The translations under genes were made by a program, and so were the position numbers. The notes under the pieces were generated by a model. That model was not told where the DNA came from and searched no databases. It was given only the letters and a program-made list of their open reading frames with translations. From Actinidia chinensis (lineage: Eukaryota > Streptophyta > Magnoliopsida > Ericales > Actinidiaceae), in NCBI GenBank assembly GCA_009663005.1, contig CM018893.1, positions 7,096,582-7,109,081 of the forward strand: a stretch of 12,500 bases of DNA. Reading direction: 5' to 3'. Within the stretch, counting starts at the first letter, position 1, and every line of letters starts with the position of its first letter. This document shows, piece by piece, positions 8,508 through 12,500 of this stretch.

Positions 8508-9069
8508 AGTAGACAACACAATCGTGCTCGCTGTGACAGAGCGAGAAAGTCATCGGGAGATAGAAAGAGTCACAGGGAGGAGAGGAGCTCGTAGCCACAG
8601 TAAAGAGAGAAGACGACGAGTTGAACCCAGAAAACAAAACTTCTTCGAAAGCAAAAACAAAATTCTTTGCAGCAACCAGATCATGACTCCCTCGGCGTTA
8701 GGTGAGACCGAAGAGCCTCATCGGGATCAAGCGAGGACAAGTGTTTGCAGATATAGATCTGCTTGTTAACTGGTTAGAGTATCGTGACTTGTCGGAAGCC
8801 AGATGAGCGTCCGACGAGCCTCGTCGGGTCGGCGAGACGGGTGTTCATAGATTAAGATCCGACCTATGAACTGGTAGAATGCACGACGGTGTGGGTGGTC
8901 GGATCTTCGCAAGTCAAAGCTGAACGAGGACCTATGAGCCGCGTCGACGAGAAGTCCTCGCCTGAGGTCAGAGATCTCAGACGACAGTCGTCGACGATGA
9001 GAGATGTGCGGCGCGCGGACACAGTGAGGGTTTGGGCTCTTTTGGCCATGATACTTTGAAGTAACTGTA
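8508..9069 (-). repeat. Leader tandem repeat, unit B (adjacent to the 5' LTR)
   Basis: This is the second copy of the leader unit, running into the first about 20 bp of the 5' LTR on the plus strand (tgatactttgaagtaactgta at 9049-9069). Divergence between units is moderate, with scattered substitutions and short indels. A plus-strand frame of 93 codons at 8488-8769 crosses the junction. It is antisense to the element and resembles no family. Confidence 0.87.
9035..9048 (-). promoter_or_regulatory. Terminal primer-binding site of the copia element (decayed)
   Basis: Immediately inside the 5' LTR the minus strand reads TGGCCAAAAGAGCC. The initiator tRNA-Met site TGGTATCAGAGC is recognisable by its TGG and AGAGC ends, with a changed and lengthened middle. 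The position next to the ATCA end of the LTR supports the call. Confidence 0.72.
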
Positions 9070-9202
9070 TATGCTCATTAACAAAAGAGATGAACAAAAT
9101 ATATTATTACTAACCTGATAAGGAAAAAAAACCCTCAACAGAATACTAAACTGCCCGTAGGAAGCTAAAAAAAAATATATATATAGATATATATATATTA
9201 CA
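9049..9202 (-). repeat. 5' LTR of the copia element
   Basis: This 154-bp LTR has tg..ca ends and aligns with 3537-3684. The high-coordinate end has expanded into an AT microsatellite (about 9174-9199), where the partner reads catatatgtacattca. It is followed by aaag and then host exon sequence aaccttgac. Confidence 0.85.
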
Positions 9203-9270
9203 AAAGAACCTTGACAATGGTAGCTGGATTGTATGACTAGGATGGCTAGATAGTACAAATCTCTTTGACC
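9203..9270 (-). pseudogene. Duplicated TMD1 exon, 5' piece (copy 2, upstream of copia)
   Basis: On the minus strand this reads QRDLYYL followed by decayed hydrophobic codons up to the insertion point. It corresponds to the family's YKQR[DE]L.FYPAWAY..P..ILK[IV]P. It matches copy 1 at 9535-9596 (gaaccttgaca..gg..ctgg..atg..tatgac..g..tagaagtacaaatct). The copy begins in mid-exon and has no splice acceptor of its own, which marks it as a segmental duplicate rather than a normal exon. Confidence 0.83.
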
Positions 9271-9283
9271 CCTACCATAACAA

Positions 9284-9596
9284 ATCCACGAAAACAACAT
9301 TAACCATAGAAGTACAAATCGCACAAAAACTGAATTAAATTGCGGAACTGTCCGATTCAAATGTGTGAAAATAAACACACCACGCACACACTACCCACAT
9401 TACACATCACATATACAGGAAATATTTAATGAAGTCTTGTCATTAGTGACACTAAACTCCCTGCCTCCGGACTGTATCCTATGACATAATAAGTTAGAGA
9501 TTGTTTCATATTATAAGCTTCCAACAGCGAGAGAGGAACCTTGACATTGGGACTGGGATGCTTATGACCAGCGGATAGAAGTACAAATCTATTGAG
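9284..9596 (-). repeat. Tandem duplication of TMD1 exon and intron, copy 1 (uninterrupted)
   Basis: This unit matches 3341-3536 joined to 9207-9268 and lacks the retrotransposon. The copia target reads straight through as gcgagagaggaaccttgac (about 9527-9545). Within the intron part there is an extra stretch of about 30 bp. It contains atagaagtacaaatc (9306-9320), which is also present exactly at 9575-9589 in the exon. Only about 15 bp separate the two units. Confidence 0.87.
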
Positions 9597-9770
9597 TTTG
9601 TAGAAAATAGCAAGTCTTGCAACGTCATCGTCAACTCTGGAAACTCGTCAAAAAAGAGCAGTAGAGCAAAAAAAACATGAAGCAACCGAGATAAGAGTTT
9701 GCACGAATGAAATCACATCCATTCTAGTTTCGCAAAATACAGTCATTGTGATAGATGAAGTGATAACAAG
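9457..9770 (-). pseudogene. ABCG pseudogene exon: TMD1 helices 1-2 (copy 1, full length)
   Basis: The exon follows a TTCTTCTTTGCAG acceptor (AG at 9772-9771). It opens with LVITSSITMTVF, the first TMD1 helix (family LVITA.MTMTVFLRTRM). TRMDV, HAN-type codons and FDEFPELTMTLQDL follow, the last matching the FNG[FM]PE[LI]..TI.RL stretch. The DLYF(YP) and LTYYVIGYSPEAG coding comes next. Frameshifts occur near HAN and between FYP and LTYY. The expected donor after GGGAG reads TTTAGTG, so the invariant GT is lost here, while the duplicate at 3465 keeps GTTAGTG. Confidence 0.9.
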
Positions 9771-9896
9771 CTGCAAAGAAGAAGAATTAAAAGCCGCTGT
9801 TATATGTGGCCTTAGAGACAAGAATTAACAATTTTGAATTGATCAAAAAGCATCCTCAAGTAAAGATGAGGATAAGGAGAAAAATACATATAAAAC

Positions 9897-10163
9897 CTGA
9901 TTGATTTGAAACATAAAACATGGAGGTTTCCTCTCATGAGAAAGAAATTCCCTTGACGTGCAAGCTCTAAATAGTGTGCCCATTTAGAAAGAGAATACTT
10001 GCTAAAAAAACTGCATCCTTGTGGCCCGAGATTACATAAATACTTGATAACTCTTCGTCAAGCTTCTTCCCAAACAAGATTCATTGGAAAATGTATGAAA
10101 TAAATTTAATTGTAATATTCTTCTTCTTGGTCCAGTACTGTACTTGATCTTTCTTTGATTACC
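9897..10163 (-). pseudogene. ABCG pseudogene exon: NBD1-TMD1 connector
   Basis: The minus strand reads RKDQVQYW-type codons just inside the exon (about 10125-10150; family QEV.SRKDQ.QYW). FGKKLDEELS follows (about 10038-10070), then HKDA, KYSLSKWA and a REFLLMRxN-type stretch (about 9930-9990) leading to the first TMD1 helix. A stop and several frame changes are visible. The exon ends at CAG|GTTTTAT (GT at 9896-9895). The acceptor is ATTGAG at about 10164-10169, with one extra G at the junction. Confidence 0.86.
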
Positions 10164-10249
10164 CTCAATGGCAAGCCAGTGTTTTGAAGTATCCCACTTG
10201 AAGAAAAATTAAGAACAAGAAAAATCAATATGAACCCGATAACACTAAT

Positions 10250-10318
10250 CTCTTGAGAAAGTCATGCTACAACCTTTCCTTTCAAGACCCTTAAACCCAC
10301 AATCCTCAACAGAAAAGT
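10250..10318 (-). pseudogene. ABCG pseudogene fragment: FEDCGF region after the NBD1 deletion
   Basis: The minus strand reads VEDCGFKGLERKG then decayed DFLQE codons. This is the family's FFEDCGF.CPERKGVADFLQE, which ends NBD1. The expected donor after CAAGAG reads ATTAGTG, a G to A change in the invariant GT. The ABC signature lies only about 17 bp upstream of this piece, so the coding between them is gone. Confidence 0.82.
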
Positions 10319-10334
10319 AGAAAAGACTACCTTG

Positions 10335-10420
10335 GGGTCAATCTTTTCTTTTGAACGCCTGAGATTACATCTCTCTGGCATCTCCAACCAATGTGTCAGC
10401 AACAGCCATCCATTCCTAAA
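10335..10420 (-). pseudogene. ABCG pseudogene exon: NBD1 ABC signature
   Basis: The minus strand reads ILGMDGC and ADTLVGDA. After a one-base shift it gives a decayed MRRGISG.QKKRLT (10335-10388), the ISGGQKKR signature that contacts ATP in NBD1. A stop lies in the signature in one frame. It ends in CCCCAAG|GTAG, which could be a donor at the usual G|E junction or the scar of the deletion. Confidence 0.85.
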
Positions 10421-10523
10421 ATCATTTTTTTGTGAACTAACATGGCAAACGATGGGTAATCATCAGAATAAACATATCCAAGGAATTATGAATAAGAGTA
10501 TCAATATCAGCTCTGTCTAAAAG
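10421..10523 (-). other. Unexplained ~100 bp between two NBD1 exon pieces
   Basis: The family sequence normally runs directly from the YILK block (10524-10586) into the ILG.D.CADT block (10335-10420). Here about 100 bp intervene. It could be an intron, since an AAAG|CAACTC start and TTAG ends are present, or a small insertion. I see no repeat or coding motif in it. Confidence 0.4.
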
Positions 10524-10586
10524 AGTTGCTTTAAGATGTAGTTAGTCTAAGGGTTGTCTTTTGTCCTTTAAACAAACATAAAGTGC
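10524..10586 (-). pseudogene. ABCG pseudogene exon: NBD1 TDYILK block
   Basis: The exon follows a clear TTTTCTTTTAACAG acceptor (AG at 10588-10587). It reads KGQKTTL and TNYILK-like codons across one frameshift, matching the family's MKA...(G)(Q/V)KS.L.TDYILK. The preceding exon should end in MK, and it does (11818). Confidence 0.78.
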
Positions 10587-11817
10587 CTGTTAAAAGAAAA
10601 TATAGTTATAACAGTTATAACAATAAGCCCTCAACTTAGGAGAATAAGAATGCATTAAGTTGACCTCAATATTTTGCTGGGAATTGATATCAACTTGCAT
10701 TTATTAAGAAGCATTTCTTTTTTGGAGTAAAATCATTTGAGGTGCTCATCGCCTTAGAGGATGCTTTGGCTTAAGGATTGCAGTTAATAACCAATAAAAT
10801 TCCCAAAAAGAATCCAAACTAAGTCATTGTACGCATTCACAATGCAGCATCCAATAAATGGGCAAGAGCTTTAGGCACGGCATCATTATTAATGCATACA
10901 ACCATACTTAGACGCACAGTCAATCAAATGCATATTTTGTTAATTTAAAATCGAGAAGGTTCATATAATGTGTATGGATATTAAAAGCTAACCAACCATT
11001 CTTATACGCAAACCATAAAACCTTCCCACTCCAAATTAGGGAATGACTCGTGTCAGACACTAATTACCACACCAGGTCTTATCAAAAAGTGAAAAGAACT
11101 AAGAATCATGACCAAACGTATGTATTTTGTGAAAAAGATGCCTCATCATACAGGAGAGAATATTGTTTTTTTGCGAAAACGTTTTGACCGCATCACCCAA
11201 ATAAGTTTCCTATTAACTTGAACATTGGCAATGAGGTAATATAAGAAGAACATCTTTAATAACATGTCATTTCACACCAACTTTTACGCTCCTAATGGCA
11301 CGACCCCCCCCAACCAACCATGTTTTAGGTCTGTTGAGTCCTCATCTGAGTTTGCATGGGATCTTGGATCTATAAGTCGGAGCCGGTACCCAAATGTATC
11401 ATTGCCTAGCCATTTTGCGGTGCGGTCCCATGCCGTTACTCAAGCTTAGTTTTTTATGTCTGCAAAATATGATTTAAAATACCAAAATTTTGTGGGGAAA
11501 GAATAAAAGAATAGCTTGCAAGGTTCTATTACCATTTTACCTCCGCAAGCCGTCAATACACTATACTAATCACCTAAAGCTCGAAAATGTGACTAGGAAA
11601 TGTGAGGGGGGAATTTTTCAACCATCATCATGCATATAAAAATGAAAAATGTTAGCACAATTTTGTATTGCCTTAAATAAATAACAAAAGCCTTTAGGAA
11701 GCACATTCCCTGTGTTTATCATGGGGCAAAATCCAAAATCTGGAGATTCTATTCCTCTGAACCGTATTGACACTCCAGAAACATAGTGAAAAGAGAATAT
11801 CAGAGATACTGAGGTAC
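10587..11817 (-). other. 1.2-kb intron in NBD1 of the ABCG pseudogene
   Basis: The donor is AAG|GTACCT (GT at 11817-11816) and the acceptor is TTAACAG at 10588-10587. It is much longer than the neighbouring introns. Most of it is AT-rich. A patch at about 11264-11450 is more GC-balanced, contains a C-run at 11304-11311 and is open for 61 codons on the plus strand. I recognise no family in that patch, but the composition suggests inserted DNA. Small tandem words (gttataacagttataacaata) lie near 10603-10625. Confidence 0.6.
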
Positions 11818-11900
11818 CTTCATGTAAAAGATCTATATTGGGTCTGGATCAACTTCCTGCCTGTTACCCTGTGCTGACCTCTTAACCATAATGTATTGAG
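11818..11900 (-). pseudogene. ABCG pseudogene exon: NBD1 SRREK..DPDID block
   Basis: The minus strand reads IMVK, then decayed SRREKQAGI codons in a shifted frame, EVDPDP and DLFYMK-like codons. This matches the family's MMEVSRREK.AGI.PDPDID.[FY]MK. It ends at AAG|GTACCT. The acceptor side is uncertain: a CTCTCAA pyrimidine stretch near 11899 looks like a TCTCAG site that has lost its G. Confidence 0.78.
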
Positions 11901-11988
11901 AGGGCATATAAACAATTAATTTGTAATTACCATTTTGAACCACTAGGTTGGCAAGGAATCAACAAAAAAATTATCCTCATTCGTATAC
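11901..11988 (-). other. Short intron in NBD1 of the ABCG pseudogene
   Basis: About 90 bp, AT-rich, beginning with GTATAC (GT at 11988-11987) after the QGVGSRA codons. Its acceptor seems mutated. Nothing else was seen in it. Confidence 0.55.
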
Positions 11989-12151
11989 TGCTCGGCTTCC
12001 AACGCCCTGACAGGCGAACTTAAAAAATCGAGAAGTGTTCCCTCACAAGTACGGGATGTGTTACGTCATTTTGACTTATATAAGTAGAAGTTTTTCTAGA
12101 GAATGAAAATCTTCCAGTTTGTATCCATTGTTATCAAACTTCCCCAGTAAC
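11989..12151 (-). pseudogene. ABCG pseudogene exon: NBD1 between Walker A and the Q-loop region
   Basis: The exon follows a GGCAACAG acceptor (AG at 12153-12152). It reads VTGEV and YNGYKLEDF (about 12105-12151), then YISQND-type codons in a shifted frame (about 12065-12085). VREH and, after indels, a CQGVGSR reading follow (about 11990-12045). The family form is (V)SGEVSYNGY.LDEFVPQKTSAYISQNDLH..EMTVRETLDFSARCQGVGSR, so about six positions per ten still agree. The ISQND glutamine is the Q-loop residue. It has at least three frame disruptions and a stop in place of the serine after GEV. Confidence 0.86.
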
Positions 12152-12500
12152 CTGTTGCCGAAAGGGCGGAAAAGAGAGAAAATAGGGGAGAAGGGACGGG
12201 AATGAACACGCTTGAAGACAACCAAATGAGAGCTAAATTATCAAATTGGTATGGTGTATAATGTTTTACTATACACACTGGATACAATGAACTGAGTAAT
12301 CAATTGAAACAACAGTGATTTATATCTGTTTTTTTGGGTGGCAGAGCACCTTGTAGATGAATTTTGCTTAAATTATCCCTCCGAGAAAAATGAGGAGTAA
12401 TCAATGGAACAACAGTGATTCATGTTGTTTCTTTTTGGGTGGAGAAGGCAACCTTGTAGATGAATTTTTCTAAATTATCCCTCCGAGAGAAGAAGAGAAT
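12152..12500 (-). other. Intron upstream of the first visible ABCG exon
   Basis: This is non-coding on the minus strand, with a pyrimidine-rich run (CCCTTCTCCCC, CTCTCTTTTCC) before the GCAACAG acceptor. It continues past the window edge. It holds the 101-bp tandem repeat described separately. The exon with Walker A should lie beyond 12500. Confidence 0.65.
12294..12493. repeat. 101-bp tandem duplication, two copies
   Basis: gagtaatcaattgaaacaac at 12294 recurs as gagtaatcaatggaacaaca at 12395. Both continue through agtgatt, ttttgggtgg, ccttgtagatgaattttg/tttc and aaattatccctccgaga. The copies differ by a few substitutions and small indels. Confidence 0.92.

Larger units (their letters stand above)
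3537..9202 (-). mobile_element. Degenerate Ty1/copia LTR retrotransposon
   Basis: Seen: related terminal sequences at 3537-3684 and 9049-9202, both starting tgatactt and ending ca on the plus strand. A polypurine tract adjoins the inner edge of the low-coordinate LTR and a tRNA-iMet-like primer site adjoins the other. Between them the minus strand reads gag, protease, integrase, reverse transcriptase and RNase H in that order. Family knowledge: integrase before reverse transcriptase is the copia order; gypsy elements have the reverse. Every domain has stops and frameshifts, so it cannot transpose by itself. Removing the nested element (about 370 bp) and one leader repeat (553 bp) leaves about 4.7 kb, a normal copia size. 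It lies in the sense orientation of the host transporter gene. The LTRs are diverged with many substitutions and indels, so the insertion is old. I do not assign a lineage. Confidence 0.93.
1524..12151 (-). pseudogene. Full-size ABCG (PDR-type) ABC transporter pseudogene, split by a copia element
   Basis: Seen: on the minus strand, exon-sized blocks read in order as NBD1, TMD1 and NBD2 of a plant full-size ABCG transporter. Family knowledge: these plasma-membrane pumps have the order NBD1-TMD1-NBD2-TMD2 and export hormones, defence compounds and other small molecules. Diagnostic pieces are VRE plus QGVGSR, a degraded ISGxQKKRLT signature, FGKKLDEELS, LSLLE..LTYYVIGY, LPNWLMWGFWVSPI, SRGLNFRGYF, LLDVLAGKKTSG and KQRKRLTIAVEL. 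Many exon edges still have AG/GT splice sites. It is a pseudogene because nearly every exon has frameshifts or stops, the NBD1 Walker B segment and the TMD1-NBD2 linker are missing, homology stops at 1524 in NBD2, and a 5.7-kb retrotransposon sits in TMD1. The 5' end, with NBD1 Walker A, lies beyond 12500. Wording of several motifs (KVQE.FAR, HANxYLG, SMFRFLASVF) recalls the PDR9/ABCG37 group, but that placement is tentative. Confidence 0.88.

Noticed and set aside
8488..8769. Plus-strand 93-codon frame, arginine- and glutamate-rich
   Set aside because: It is antisense to the copia leader and crosses the junction of the two leader repeats. Its composition follows from the GC-rich repeat, and it has no family motif.
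8977..9387. Minus-strand 136-codon frame as a gene
   Set aside because: It runs across the duplicated exon and intron piece, the 5' LTR and the leader. Only QRDLYYL belongs to a real coding remnant, so the frame is a chance chimera.
9284..9596. The repeated segment as LTRs of an outer retrotransposon
   Set aside because: The repeat encodes LTYYVIGY-type transporter helix sequence and a splice site, and lies collinear within the transporter exons. It has no tg..ca ends or primer sites, so a tandem gene-segment duplication fits better.
10332..10520. Plus-strand 62-codon frame
   Set aside because: It is opposite to the NBD1 signature exon and has no supporting motif.
1..12500. CRISPR arrays, bacterial operons, tRNA or rRNA genes
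   Set aside because: No regularly spaced repeats, no ribosome-binding-site-led long frames and no tRNA or rRNA sequence were seen. The spliced pseudogene and copia element point to a plant nuclear genome.

Overview
The window looks like nuclear DNA of a flowering plant. It is AT-rich and has plant-type introns. It carries a degenerate full-size ABCG (PDR-type) transporter gene on the minus strand, and a degenerate Ty1/copia LTR retrotransposon in the same orientation inside that gene. I found no intact protein-coding gene. The open frames of 60 to 157 codons are fragments of these two decayed features or chance frames.

Layout in transcript order (minus strand, high to low coordinates). 12152-12500 is intron with a 101-bp tandem repeat. 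9457-12151 holds seven recognisable exons covering the middle of nucleotide-binding domain 1 (NBD1) and the first part of transmembrane domain 1 (TMD1). The 3' half of the last of these exons, plus part of its intron, is duplicated in tandem (9284-9596 against 9207-9268 joined to 3341-3536). The copia element (3537-9202) sits inside the second copy. Below it are the remaining TMD1 exons (3070-3223, 2889-2986), a 640-bp intron, a fused TMD1/NBD2 exon (1787-2244) and an NBD2 signature exon that breaks off at 1524. Positions 1-1523 are AT-rich with nothing recognisable.

The retrotransposon has short, strongly diverged LTRs (3537-3684 and 9049-9202), a polypurine tract, a tRNA-iMet-type primer-binding site, and remnants of gag, protease, integrase, reverse transcriptase and RNase H in the usual copia order. 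Two later changes altered it. A 553-bp tandem duplication of the leader (7955-9069) copied the LTR end and the primer-binding site. A GC-rich inverted-repeat element of about 370 bp inserted in the integrase region (about 5802-6173).

The order of events can be partly read. The transporter exon was duplicated first, and copia then entered one copy. The other copy keeps an unoccupied version of the insertion site. The transporter also lost the NBD1 Walker B region and the TMD1-NBD2 linker by internal deletions. All identifications come from reading translations and splice sites by eye, so exon edges carry an uncertainty of a few bases where noted.
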